Part shown: one piece after another, positions 1 through 8,442 of the stretch | Layout: each line of letters begins with the position of its first letter | How positions within the stretch are numbered: position 1 is the first letter of the stretch | NCBI RefSeq assembly: GCF_001373415.1 | Contig: NZ_CDSE01000034.1 | Coordinates: forward strand, 1-44,129 | Direction: 5' to 3' | Source of the DNA: Paenibacillus dakarensis | Lineage (GTDB): Bacteria > Bacillota > Bacilli > Paenibacillales > Paenibacillaceae | DNA length: 44,129 bases | Translations under genes and position numbers: made by a program | Notes under the pieces: generated by a model | Database searches by the model: none | Told to the model about the DNA's origin: nothing | Seen by the model: the letters and a program-made list of their open reading frames with translations, nothing else

Positions 1-312
<312 letters not shown>

Positions 313-338
313 AAGTTAATATGAGTCAGGAGATCTGG

Positions 339-403
339 AGAGACCGCAACTCGCGAAATACCTTGTCTAAGGTAGGCTCGCGTGCTTCGCGGTCTCTTTT
401 TTT
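339..403 (+). promoter_or_regulatory. glpD leader with conditional terminator (GlpP-type antitermination)
   Basis: AGAGACCGC (339-347) pairs exactly with GCGGTCTCT (389-397), followed by a run of T (397-403). A second small hairpin, TACCTT/AAGGTA, sits in the loop. A terminator between a promoter and the glpD start is the arrangement known from Bacillus, where GlpP bound to glycerol 3-phosphate lets polymerase read through. The structure is seen directly; control by GlpP is inferred, as glpP is not in this window. Confidence 0.75.
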
Positions 404-444
404 GTTGGTTATTAAATACTTTGGTTACTCAGGGAGGATATACA

Positions 445-2124
445 ATGAATAAGCAGGCACAATCATTTTCAAGCTTGGATCGGAAAGAGAAGCTGGAGAG
501 AACGAAAGGGAAAGCATATGACCTGATTGTAATTGGCGGCGGCATTACGGGGGCGGGAATCGCACTGGATGCTGTCACGCGAGGCATGAGTATTTTGCTG
601 CTTGAAATGCAAGACTTTGCCGCCGGAACAAGCAGCCGATCCACGAAGCTTGTACACGGGGGCCTACGCTATCTGAAGCAATTTGAAATCGGAATGGTAG
701 CTGAAGTGGGTAAAGAACGGGCAGTGGTATATGAGAATGGACCGCATGTAACGACACCGGAATGGATGCTCCTTCCTATACACAAGGGAGGGACTTTCGG
801 AAAATTCAGCACCTCCATAGGACTTCGAGTATATGATTTTCTCGCTGGGGTGAAGCGTAGTGAACGGCGGTCGATGCTGTCCTCTGAAGAGACATTGCAC
901 AGAGAGCCGCTCCTGAAGAAAGAAGGATTAAAAGGCGGAGGCTATTATGTGGAATACCGGACTGACGATGCCCGATTAACACTGGAAGTGCTGAAAGAAG
1001 CAGCAGTGCATGGTGCTGAACTGATCAATTACGCAAAAGCAGAATCTCTCGATTATGATTCTAACGGTGTAATTACTGGAATTAAGGTCCGGGATATGCT
1101 GGACGGAGATGTTTATGCAGTAACAGGGACAAAAATCGTAAACGCTGCTGGTCCATGGGTTGATCATATCCGTGAAATAGATGGCTCCAAGAAGGGGAAG
1201 AAGCTTCAATTGACCAAAGGTGTCCATCTCGTTATAGATCAATCGAAATTCCCGCTTCGCCAAGCTGTATATTTTGACACGCCGGATGGTAGAATGGTGT
1301 TTGCTATACCGCGTGAAGGCAAAGCATATGTAGGGACAACAGATACTGTTTATTCAAAAGATCCTGCGCATCCGGTGATGACGAAGCAGGACCGTGACTA
1401 TATCTTAAAAGCAATCCATTTTATGTTTCCTGAAGTCAAGCTGAAGGAATCGGATGTAGAGTCGGCTTGGGCGGGCGTGAGACCTCTTATTTTGGAAGAA
1501 GGGAAGTGCCCTTCAGAAATTTCACGTAAAGACGAAGTGTGGGAGTCTCCTTCTGGGCTAATTACGATTGCAGGAGGGAAGCTGACGGGATATCGAAAGA
1601 TGGCCGCTGAAGCAGTTGACCTGGTTGCCAAGCGAATTCAAGAGAGTGGTGGCAAAGGTTATGGTTCTTGTCAAACGAAGAGGATGCCTATTTCAGGGGG
1701 CCATGTGGGAGGATCAGTGAATTTTCCGGCATATATACGTGAATCTACTGAGCAAGGCAGCAAGAGAGGGATTGATGCACATCTTGCGGAAAGCTGGGTA
1801 CGGATGTATGGCTCCAATGCAGAGAAGCTGTTTAAGCTTGCCTCTGAAGTGAAGAAGGAAGGAGAACAATACAATCTTCCTCTAGAGGTTTTGGTGCCCC
1901 TGGTGTATGCAATACAATATGAAATGGCTGTGAAGCCTGTAGATTTCTTTATTCGGCGTACCGGTTCTTTGCTCTTTAATATTCAGTGGACGCGTCAGTG
2001 GAAAGAAGCGGTTATACGGTATATGGCGGATAAAATGAACTGGACCGCAGAGCAGACCAGGGCATTAACTGAGGAACTTGAACGGGAAATTAAAGATGCG
2101 ACGATACCGGCAACCCTGGATTAG
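445..2124 (+). CDS. glpD: Aerobic glycerol-3-phosphate dehydrogenase
   Basis: FAD enzyme at the membrane that oxidises sn-glycerol 3-phosphate to dihydroxyacetone phosphate and passes electrons to quinone. The FAD-binding motif GGGITGAG is at residues 31-38, followed by the family segment [15 protein letters not shown], and LTKGVHLV and the conserved [13 protein letters not shown] stretch further on. The length of 559 residues is typical. The start is ATG 445, behind AGGGAGG at 431-437; an in-frame ATG at 382 lies inside the leader terminator stem and is rejected. It forms the glycerol catabolic unit with glpK upstream and is probably controlled by leader antitermination. No clear terminator was seen after it. 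Confidence 0.96.
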   Translation: MNKQAQSFSSLDRKEKLERTKGKAYDLIVIGGGITGAGIALDAVTRGMSILLLEMQDFAAGTSSRSTKLVHGGLRYLKQFEIGMVAEVGKERAVVYENGPHVTTPEWMLLPIHKGGTFGKFSTSIGLRVYDFLAGVKRSERRSMLSSEETLHREPLLKKEGLKGGGYYVEYRTDDARLTLEVLKEAAVHGAELINYAKAESLDYDSNGVITGIKVRDMLDGDVYAVTGTKIVNAAGPWVDHIREIDGSKKGKKLQLTKGVHLVIDQSKFPLRQAVYFDTPDGRMVFAIPREGKAYVGTTDTVYSKDPAHPVMTKQDRDYILKAIHFMFPEVKLKESDVESAWAGVRPLILEEGKCPSEISRKDEVWESPSGLITIAGGKLTGYRKMAAEAVDLVAKRIQESGGKGYGSCQTKRMPISGGHVGGSVNFPAYIRESTEQGSKRGIDAHLAESWVRMYGSNAEKLFKLASEVKKEGEQYNLPLEVLVPLVYAIQYEMAVKPVDFFIRRTGSLLFNIQWTRQWKEAVIRYMADKMNWTAEQTRALTEELEREIKDATIPATLD

Positions 2125-2233
2125 CATACCTTCAGTCCATCAAGCGAGTATAAGTGGATGTTGGGAATGATATAGTGCCTTCATTCGTGGGTATGGTATC
2201 CTTATAAGAGTCATTACAGGGAGGAGAATAGCT

Positions 2234-3223
2234 ATGAACCACAAGGCATATGAAGGATCTTATCAGGGGGAAAAGGCAGTATGGCTGCAATATGGCCCTT
2301 ATGAGGCAGTGATGCTGCCTGAAATCGGTGGAAATCTGATTGCTTTCCGGGACAATGAAAGCGGTTATCGGTTTTTGCGGGAGCCTTCTGAATCAGAGAT
2401 GGAGGGATTTAAAGAAAATCCCGGCGTACACGGTATTCCGGTTCTGTTTCCTCCAAATCGATATGAGGATGGGGAATTCCCTTGGAATGGGCAGATGTAT
2501 CAGTTTCCGGTGAATGAAGAGGATACGGGTAATCATTTACATGGTTTTTTACATACGATTCCTTGGCATGTAGAGGAGTTTGGAACGAACGCCTTCGAAA
2601 GTTTTGTCACGGTAAGTATTCGTATCGATAAAGACCATCCCGTATACCGTATGCTGCCTCATCAGTTCACCTTCAGGCTTCGGTATGCGTTAAGTGGGGA
2701 CGGCCTGTCTCAGCAAATATTTATCCGCAATGAGGGTGAACAGGAGATGCCTTGTCTTCTGGCATTCCATACAGCCATTAATGCACCGTTCGCTGAAGGC
2801 AGCACAGCTGATGATTGTAAGTTGAAGCTTACCATCGGCAAGCGGTGGGAATTGAGTAACCGCATGCTGCCAACAGGACAACATCAGCCATTGTCTGAAG
2901 ATGAGGAGCTTATGCGTACAGAAGGAGTTAGTCCGTATTTTGACGAAATGGACAATCACTATACCGCAGTTCCGCAGAATGGAAGAAATCGCATGGAGCT
3001 TAGTGATTCCCGAATAGGCAAAACCTTGGTCTACGATGTAGGCACTTCCTATAAACAGTGGATGATCTGGAACAACAAAGCGTGTAAACAATATTTCTGT
3101 CCGGAGCCGCAGATCAATCTAGTCAATGCTCCGAATGTCGATCTGCCAGCGGAAGAGATTGGCTTGTTCGGACTCGGGCCAGGGGAGATCTGGGAAGAGA
3201 CAGCTCGATTATATCTGAAATAA
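2234..3223 (+). CDS. Aldose 1-epimerase family protein (galactose mutarotase-like)
   Basis: Member of the galactose mutarotase-like superfamily, which interconverts alpha and beta anomers of sugars or sugar phosphates. Family signs are VLFPPNR (residues 70-76), the substrate-site segment NHLHGF (100-105) and a late PEPQINLVNAPN stretch that supplies the usual acidic residue. At 329 residues it has the family length. The ATG at 2234 is preceded by GGGAGGAG at 2220-2227. The substrate cannot be read from the sequence, and nothing ties it to the glycerol genes except position. It is the last plus-strand gene before a bidirectional terminator. Confidence 0.85.
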   Translation: MNHKAYEGSYQGEKAVWLQYGPYEAVMLPEIGGNLIAFRDNESGYRFLREPSESEMEGFKENPGVHGIPVLFPPNRYEDGEFPWNGQMYQFPVNEEDTGNHLHGFLHTIPWHVEEFGTNAFESFVTVSIRIDKDHPVYRMLPHQFTFRLRYALSGDGLSQQIFIRNEGEQEMPCLLAFHTAINAPFAEGSTADDCKLKLTIGKRWELSNRMLPTGQHQPLSEDEELMRTEGVSPYFDEMDNHYTAVPQNGRNRMELSDSRIGKTLVYDVGTSYKQWMIWNNKACKQYFCPEPQINLVNAPNVDLPAEEIGLFGLGPGEIWEETARLYLK

Positions 3224-3248
3224 ATTTTTGATATTTTATATTATGAAG

Positions 3249-3300
3249 AGAAGCGTATGGATAATCCCCTCTGGATAGAGCGGATACCATACGCTTCTTT
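3249..3300. terminator. Bidirectional terminator between convergent genes
   Basis: AGAAGCGTATGG (3249-3260) pairs perfectly with CCATACGCTTCT (3287-3298) and is followed by a T-rich tail. It lies between the ends of the epimerase gene (plus) and the YwaF-like gene (minus) and could serve both. Confidence 0.8.
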
Positions 3301-3307
3301 TATGATT

Positions 3308-4069
3308 TTATAACGATGACTCAGAAGATATTTTCCCGGCCTTGAGTGATGATCTTATACGATCCGGGATTGCAAAGAATATTGCATACATTCCAATAAA
3401 CAGTACGAGCGCGAACATTTCTTCTATTATAAGATATAGCGGATGGGGGCCGAGTAAATCAAGCAACGAAGGTGCCGAAGGTTTACGCATCAGGAACATA
3501 TAATTGGAACCGAGCGCAAAATTGATGAATCCGACGATAATTGCAGCAGCATTCAGGTATACCATAGTCCAGCCAATCGATTTCCAGCTTGGGCGATATC
3601 CGCGAATCCATGTCATATATAATGGTGCAATGATAATAGCAAGATGGACTACAAAGAAATGAAAGAATCGGAAATGCGGAAATGGATAATCAAGACTCGG
3701 GGTAAGAACTGCCTGGAGTGCACCGCCTATTCCGGCAAAATAAATGAAAGGATAAATAGCGCGGCTGTCTGTCATGAGCATGATGGCTGACAGCAGCATT
3801 GTCAGGCTGCACAGCTCCAGCGGAAGAGAAGTGGTACGGTCCCAGATCCCGCTCGATACATACCAAACTTGAAGGCAAATTTCAGACAGGACCAAGGCAG
3901 TAATTAACATCCATTTGATAAAAGAGCCGGCAAAGCGGTTGTTCCTGATCCAGTTACGGCAAAAATATAATCCCAGAATCAGAAGCACCAATAAGCCGAG
4001 AATAAGCATATGTTCTAGGGAGAAGGCTTGAAAGACATGCGGATAATTAGGGTCGAATATCGAAATAAT
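3308..4069 (-). CDS. YwaF-like membrane protein, apparent ATT start
   Basis: Polytopic membrane protein of the TIGR02206/YwaF type; no function is established for the family. About six hydrophobic segments are visible, with the conserved WYV, LPLELC and the FFHFFVVH region in mid-protein. The first ATG (4009) has no ribosome site and would cut off a conserved-looking N-terminus. Twenty codons earlier, ATT at 4069 sits six bases after GGGGAGG on the minus strand and gives MIISIFDPNYPHVFQAFSLEH before that ATG. There is no ATG, GTG or TTG between. I therefore call the ATT start (253 residues); a base error in an ATG is the alternative. Confidence 0.8.
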   Translation of the reverse strand: MISIFDPNYPHVFQAFSLEHMLILGLLVLLILGLYFCRNWIRNNRFAGSFIKWMLITALVLSEICLQVWYVSSGIWDRTTSLPLELCSLTMLLSAIMLMTDSRAIYPFIYFAGIGGALQAVLTPSLDYPFPHFRFFHFFVVHLAIIIAPLYMTWIRGYRPSWKSIGWTMVYLNAAAIIVGFINFALGSNYMFLMRKPSAPSLLDLLGPHPLYLIIEEMFALVLFIGMYAIFFAIPDRIRSSLKAGKISSESSL

Positions 4070-4190
4070 GGGACACCTCCCCTTGAATAAGGAATGGAAT
4101 ATAAGAATATTACCATAAAATACAAAGTTTAGAAATGGTAATTCGATCTCTTAGGAAGGGAGGAGGTGGATGAAATAAAGGGGACACAGC

Positions 4191-4240
4191 AAAAAGGAGG
4201 TTCTCAAGATCTTGGATCTTCTTGAGATACCTCCTTTTTA
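4191..4240. terminator. Long symmetric hairpin terminator
   Basis: AAAAAGGAGG..TCTCAAGATC pairs with GATCTTCTTGAGA..CCTCCTTTTT (4191-4239), with A and T runs on the outer ends. It sits just past the end of the minus-strand LytTR gene and upstream of the YwaF-like gene, so it most likely ends LytTR transcription. Confidence 0.8.
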
Positions 4241-4258
4241 GTCCGATTAGGCAGCTGT

Positions 4259-4594
4259 TTATCTGTTTGCCGCTATTAACCGTTTGAGTGGCTCCTGTTT
4301 TCTTCGAGGAATCCGAAGAATTTTTGAAGAAGGTGCCTTTTCACCAAAAAAAACAATTCCCTGTTCGACATCAGTAGCTTTGTTAACATTAACATAGCAG
4401 TGGCCGCCTACATTAAAGAACTGTTTTCTGGATAAAAGCGAGGTGATTTGTTCGGCAGTCATTCTTTTCTTTATATTGTAATTCCTGCCGTGAAAGCTGA
4501 CCAAACCATGAATTCCGGTTTTAAAGAACAGAATGTCCGTCTCGACCACGAAGTCCTCATACACATTTCTGGATTCAGGTGCGTACTGCATCAT
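4259..4594 (-). CDS. Stand-alone LytTR DNA-binding domain protein
   Basis: A 111-residue protein that is essentially one LytTR-type DNA-binding domain, the beta-strand fold that ends AgrA/LytR response regulators. Family signs are DILFF at the start of the domain, YNIKKRM..QITSLLS, the KQFFNVGGHCYVNVNKA stretch matching the usual 'F.RIHRSYLVN' segment, and the basic LRIPRRKQEPLKRLI end. There is no receiver domain, so it is not a classical two-component regulator and no partner kinase is nearby. The start ATG 4594 follows AGGGGGA; a second ATG comes directly after it. A consensus CcpA site overlaps its predicted transcription start. The target is unknown. Confidence 0.82.
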   Translation of the reverse strand: MMQYAPESRNVYEDFVVETDILFFKTGIHGLVSFHGRNYNIKKRMTAEQITSLLSRKQFFNVGGHCYVNVNKATDVEQGIVFFGEKAPSSKILRIPRRKQEPLKRLIAANR

Positions 4595-4624
4595 TCTGAT
4601 TCCCCCTTATTGGATCATCCTTAT

Positions 4625-4665
4625 TGATAACGCTTTCATTCTAACATTTTTTTGGAACGAGTCAA
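4625..4665 (-). promoter_or_regulatory. Promoter of the LytTR gene with overlapping cre (CcpA) site
   Basis: On the minus strand TTGACT (4665-4660), a 16-base spacer and TAGAAT (4643-4638) form a good sigma-A promoter. TGAAAGCGTTATCA (4638-4625) directly downstream matches the Bacillus cre consensus TGWAANCGNTNWCA at every position and covers the expected start point. Cre sites at that position normally mediate repression by CcpA during growth on preferred sugars. Confidence 0.7.
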
Positions 4666-4684
4666 AGAACTAATTTTGAATTCA

Positions 4685-4723
4685 TAAAAAAAAGCACCCT
4701 ATATCAAAGAAGATATAAGGTGC
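4685..4723 (-). terminator. Terminator of the prsA-like gene
   Basis: Read on the minus strand, GCACCTTATATC (4723-4712) pairs with GATATAGGGTGC (4705-4694), apart from one mismatch, and is followed by a run of T (4693-4685). It lies about 30 bases after the foldase stop codon. Confidence 0.85.
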
Positions 4724-4751
4724 CTTGCTGAAACCGTAGGACGAGGATAGT

Positions 4752-5936
4752 CTACTTAGACTCTTTAGAAGCGTCAGCGCTATCGTTTTCTTTGGCTTCG
4801 AGTGTATTTGTAATTTTGGCTTTCTCTTTCAATTCCTGAAGGTACGCACCGGACTGATCGTTCACTTTACCGGCAACGAGCTGCTTGCGGATATCCTCTT
4901 TCTTATCTTCCAGGGTTGGGTTTGTTGCTTCCTTCCGGTCCGTCACTTTGACAATATGGTACCCGTAGGAGGTTTTTACAGGCACTTTAGAATAAGTGCC
5001 TTTTTCCAGTTTAAAGGCTTCTTCTTCAAAAGCAGGGTCATATTCCCCTCTGCTAAAGAAGTCCAAGTCGCCGCCTGTCTCTTTCGTTGCATCTTGGTTT
5101 TTCTCTTTGGCAATCGCTGCAAAGTCTGCGCCTTCATCCAGCTGTTTAATGATTGCTTTCGCTTCTTCTTCAGTTTCTACAAGGATATGGGAAGCACGGA
5201 CTTGTTCAGGAGTAGAAAAGCTATCCTTGTACTGTTCGTAAGTTGACTTTATCTCTTCGTCAGTAACCTTAACCTTGTCGCCCAGCAGTTGAGTGAGTTC
5301 AAGCTGGTATTTTGTTTGTTCTTTGAATAAATCAAGGGTCATACCGCTTGCAGTTAAAGCCGAGTTGAACTGTTCTTCTGAAGGGAAGCTTTTCTTAACA
5401 GATTCAACCTCTTCGTTTACCTGAGCATCTGTAATTACGATGGACTTCTTGTCCAGCTCCTGATTAACCAGTTCCATGCGGATGAGGTAATCCAGTGTCG
5501 GTTCTCCGCCGGCTTTAACCAACTCATCATATAACTCGTCTTTCGTAATTTTCTCATTATTTACTGTCGCCACTGCCTTACCGCCATTATTCTTGCCAAA
5601 AGGGTTCACAATCAGAACCACGATTAAAGCAGCTGCCAGTACGATCGAAGCAATCATCCAGCCTTTTCCGCCATTGCCGCCAGAGGCTGCTGCTGTTTGT
5701 TTTATGTCGCCATAGTTAGATGAAGCAGCACCTGATGTCTCTGCCTGCTGCATGGTATTATCATCCAATGGTTTAAGGTCATCCTGATCCGCATCCGGAG
5801 TATTCTCTAAATCTGATGGTTCTGTCACCAGATTATTCTCTTCCGGGGTAACAGACTCTGTTGTTTCGTTCGGAGCTTGTCCAAAGTCATCTTCCGGACG
5901 CCCGCTATTTGTTGGTTGTACATCATTTTCTTTCAT
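4752..5936 (-). CDS. prsA: PrsA-type peptidyl-prolyl isomerase, membrane-anchored
   Basis: Extracytoplasmic foldase that helps exported proteins fold. A long acidic, low-complexity N-terminal part (about 90 residues) is followed by one membrane segment (GWMIASIVLAAALIVVLIV), a SurA/PrsA-type chain-binding region, and a parvulin domain (RASHILVETEEEAKAI, ADFAAIAKEKN, GGDLDFFSRG, SYGYHIVKV). Unlike Bacillus PrsA it has no lipobox and appears anchored by the membrane helix with the acidic tail in the cytoplasm. ATG 5936 is taken as the start, 11 bases after AAGGGAG; a TTG at 5957 behind GAGGAG, seven codons longer, is the alternative. 394 residues. Confidence 0.9.
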   Translation of the reverse strand: MKENDVQPTNSGRPEDDFGQAPNETTESVTPEENNLVTEPSDLENTPDADQDDLKPLDDNTMQQAETSGAASSNYGDIKQTAAASGGNGGKGWMIASIVLAAALIVVLIVNPFGKNNGGKAVATVNNEKITKDELYDELVKAGGEPTLDYLIRMELVNQELDKKSIVITDAQVNEEVESVKKSFPSEEQFNSALTASGMTLDLFKEQTKYQLELTQLLGDKVKVTDEEIKSTYEQYKDSFSTPEQVRASHILVETEEEAKAIIKQLDEGADFAAIAKEKNQDATKETGGDLDFFSRGEYDPAFEEEAFKLEKGTYSKVPVKTSYGYHIVKVTDRKEATNPTLEDKKEDIRKQLVAGKVNDQSGAYLQELKEKAKITNTLEAKENDSADASKESK

Positions 5937-6112
5937 TAAATTATTGACTCCCTTCAACTGCTCCTCATAATGAGTAACTATTATCTTTTTTCACTTTACC
6001 AGATTACTTGGTCACTTACCTTAAGAATTGATAAAAAAATAATGAAATCTAACCACAAAATTTAGTTTTAATGGTTGCTTTGGGGAAAATTCATGATTAA
6101 ATGGCTCATAAA

Positions 6113-6141
6113 TAGACTTAGAGCCTGCATTTTCATATAAT
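6113..6141 (+). promoter_or_regulatory. selD promoter
   Basis: TAGACT (6113-6118), a 17-base spacer and a perfect TATAAT (6136-6141). Transcription would begin near 6148, leaving a leader of about 130 bases before selD that contains the three-way junction described next. Confidence 0.65.
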
Positions 6142-6172
6142 GAATAAGGAGTTTACTTTAAGGACGTTTGTT

Positions 6173-6250
6173 AATCAGCCCCCGGTAGATGCCGAAATGC
6201 TGCAATGCGGCGCTGCATTCCGGGGTTGTTGTATGTCAATACAGCTGATT
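6173..6250 (+). promoter_or_regulatory. Structured 5' leader of selD, possible three-way junction
   Basis: Three helices can form at once. P1 is AATCAGC (6173-6179) with GCTGATT (6244-6250). P2 is CCCCGG (6180-6185) with CCGGGG (6220-6225), continued by AATGC (6196-6200) with GCATT (6215-6219). P3 is TGTAT (6230-6234) with ATACA (6239-6243). P1 and P2 abut with no gap, as do P3 and P1, giving a compact junction. The ribosome site AAAGGA is at 6262-6267. There is no T-run, so it is not a simple terminator. It was found by eye; I know of no named RNA family that it matches. Confidence 0.5.
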
Positions 6251-6276
6251 GTATAAATTTGAAAGGATGATCGATC

Positions 6277-7326
6277 ATGAATCAACCAGAAAAAATCAAA
6301 CTAACCTCATTCTCTTCTAAAGGAGGATGCGGATGTAAGATCGGTCCTGCTGATCTGGCCGGGGTTATCCGAACTCTTCCGCCGACTGAACCAAATCCGA
6401 ACCTACTCGTAGGCCTGGATACTAGCGATGATGCGGGTGTATACCGCTTAACGGATGAGCTTGCTATGGTGCAGACCGTTGATTTCTTCACACCGATTGT
6501 TGATGATCCGTATTCTTTTGGACAGGTCGCTGCAGCTAATGCGATCAGTGATATATACGCCATGGGAGGTAAGCCTCTGACTGCATTGAACATTGTTGCA
6601 TTTCCGATTTCCACGCTGGACAAGCAAGTCCTTTCGGATATTTTGCGCGGGGCGGCAGACAAGTTGAAGGAAGCGGGCGTTACTCTTGTAGGCGGTCATT
6701 CCATTGATGATAAGGAACCGAAATTTGGCCTTGCTGTTACAGGCATTGTCCATCCGGATAAGGTTCGCACTAACGCAGGAGCTAAGCCGGGGGACGCACT
6801 TATTCTGACCAAACCTATTGGAGTAGGTATTCTGACAAGCTCTATTAAGAAGGATTTGCTAAACGAAGAAGAAATATCCCGAGTTACTTCCGTTATGGCC
6901 GGATTAAATAAGACGGCTGCAGAAATCATGGAAAGCTATCAGGTTCATGCTTGTACAGATGTAACAGGATTTGGCCTCATGGGTCATTCGCTTGAGATGG
7001 CTAAAGGAAGCGGGACGGGAATCGTGATTGTCAAAGATCAGGTTCCTGTTCTTCCAAGAGTACGGGAATTGGCTGAAGCGGGTGTTATTCCTGGCGGTAC
7101 GAAGAATAATCATGCCCATGTTCAGGATTCGGTTCATTTCCCTGAAGGGATGGACGAAACCGATCGTTTGATTTTGTGTGATGCCGTTACTTCAGGCGGT
7201 TTGCTCATTGCACTTGATGAAAAGGAAGCTGGAAAACTTCTTAAGGAATTACTTGATGCCGGGGTAGAAGCAGGTATGATTGGACGCGTGACAGAAGAGA
7301 ATCCGGGTATGATTGTTGTCGAGTAA
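6277..7326 (+). CDS. selD: Selenide, water dikinase (selenophosphate synthetase)
   Basis: Makes selenophosphate, the activated selenium donor, from selenide and ATP. The glycine-rich N-terminus carries GGCGCK with Cys18, Cys20 and Lys21, matching the catalytic Cys/Lys of Escherichia coli SelD. Both cysteines use ordinary Cys codons (TGC, TGT), so this is not a selenocysteine version. The AIRS-type fold is seen in VGLDTSDDAGVYRL, QTVDFFTPIVDDPY and DVTGFGLMGHSLEMA. At 349 residues it has full length. It is followed 42 bases later by mnmH, so the selenophosphate is probably used for 2-selenouridine in tRNA; selA and selB are not in this window. Confidence 0.97.
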   Translation: MNQPEKIKLTSFSSKGGCGCKIGPADLAGVIRTLPPTEPNPNLLVGLDTSDDAGVYRLTDELAMVQTVDFFTPIVDDPYSFGQVAAANAISDIYAMGGKPLTALNIVAFPISTLDKQVLSDILRGAADKLKEAGVTLVGGHSIDDKEPKFGLAVTGIVHPDKVRTNAGAKPGDALILTKPIGVGILTSSIKKDLLNEEEISRVTSVMAGLNKTAAEIMESYQVHACTDVTGFGLMGHSLEMAKGSGTGIVIVKDQVPVLPRVRELAEAGVIPGGTKNNHAHVQDSVHFPEGMDETDRLILCDAVTSGGLLIALDEKEAGKLLKELLDAGVEAGMIGRVTEENPGMIVVE

Positions 7327-7368
7327 CAACCAGAGCGGTTTGGCATGGAATAAAAGGAGCGTAATGAT

Positions 7369-8442
7369 ATGTTTCAAATGTTTCAAGACATCGGCGTGGA
7401 AGAATTATTGGAGCTTAAGCGCAGTAAAAAATTCAGTCTGATCGATGTTAGGTCTCCTTCCGAATTTAGAGAGTCAACCATACCGGGAAGTTATAACATA
7501 CCGGTATTTAATGATGAAGAAAGAGCCGAGATCGGAACCCTTTATAAGCAGGTTAGTGTTGATGCAGCCAAGGAGCGCGGTCTCGAATTGATGTCGGCCA
7601 AGCTTCCGGATTTTGTGAAGCAATTTAAGGAAATAGAGGGCAATAAGGCCGTATTCTGTTGGAGAGGCGGAATGCGCAGCAGAACGGCAGCTACCGTCCT
7701 CGCCTTAATGGACATTCATGTATACCGGATCCAGGGCGGAATAAAATCATATCGTAAATTCGTTTTGGATACGCTAGATCATTTCGAGTGGGATGCGAAA
7801 GCTTTCGTACTCCATGGTTTCACAGGAACAGGAAAAACGGCGGTTCTGGAGCAGCTTCAGAGTGAGGGATATCCTGTCTTGGATCTGGAGAACTTGTCGG
7901 GACACCGTGGATCCATTTTTGGACATATCGGTCTTGCCTCACATAATCAGAAGACGTTTGATTCCTTGTTGTTTGAACGAATCAAGGAAATCAGCGACGC
8001 TCCTTATGTCTTGCTGGAAGCCGAGAGCAAGCGGATCGGAAAGGTTATACTTCCTGATTTTCTTATGAAGAAGAAAGAGGAAGGCGTGGCAATCGTACTG
8101 GATGTGCCAATAGAGGAACGAATTTCTCAGATCATGAAGGATTATCGTCCCGCCGAGTTTAAATCCGAGTGTATCCAAGCTTTCAATCGGATTAAGAATA
8201 GAATCCATACTCCGATCGCCGCCGAAATTAGCAAATGTCTTGATGAGGATCGTTTTCCGGAAGCTGTAGAAATGCTGCTGACGCATTACTATGACCCGAA
8301 GTATGATCATTCTTCAAGTCACTATAACGAGGACAACCAGATTGCCATACATGTAGAAAGCATTGAAGAAGGCGTTCAGGCAGTAAAAGATCTGCTGCGC
8401 GAGCGGGGTTATGTAGAAGAATCTGCGAAGCCACAGTCCTAA
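7369..8442 (+). CDS. mnmH: tRNA 2-selenouridine synthase
   Basis: Replaces the sulfur of 2-thiouridine at the tRNA wobble position with selenium, through a geranylated intermediate, using selenophosphate. Also called SelU or YbbB. An N-terminal rhodanese domain (residues about 10-135) holds LIDVRSPSEF and the active Cys97 in VFCWRGGMRSR; the C-terminal half has a P-loop GFTGTGKT (150-157). The length of 357 residues is typical. ATG 7369 has AAGGAGC at 7354-7360. It is co-oriented with selD, its selenium supplier, and almost surely in the same transcript. Confidence 0.96.
   Translation: MFQMFQDIGVEELLELKRSKKFSLIDVRSPSEFRESTIPGSYNIPVFNDEERAEIGTLYKQVSVDAAKERGLELMSAKLPDFVKQFKEIEGNKAVFCWRGGMRSRTAATVLALMDIHVYRIQGGIKSYRKFVLDTLDHFEWDAKAFVLHGFTGTGKTAVLEQLQSEGYPVLDLENLSGHRGSIFGHIGLASHNQKTFDSLLFERIKEISDAPYVLLEAESKRIGKVILPDFLMKKKEEGVAIVLDVPIEERISQIMKDYRPAEFKSECIQAFNRIKNRIHTPIAAEISKCLDEDRFPEAVEMLLTHYYDPKYDHSSSHYNEDNQIAIHVESIEEGVQAVKDLLRERGYVEESAKPQS

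Larger units (their letters stand above)
5958..6276. other. Intergenic region between divergent prsA-like gene and selD
   Basis: About 320 bases without a gene. The half nearer 5958 must hold the prsA promoter on the minus strand, but no convincing boxes stand out. The half nearer 6276 holds the selD promoter and a structured leader, listed separately. Confidence 0.7.

Noticed and set aside
382..444. Longer glpD starting at ATG 382
   Set aside because: The ATG lies in the right part of the leader terminator and has no ribosome site; ATG 445 has AGGGAGG and begins the family N-terminus.
5936..5957. Lipoprotein signal for the PrsA-like protein
   Set aside because: There is no lipobox cysteine; the protein has an acidic N-terminal tail followed by an internal membrane helix.
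6330..6340. Selenocysteine codon in selD
   Set aside because: The codons at the catalytic site are TGC and TGT, not TGA.
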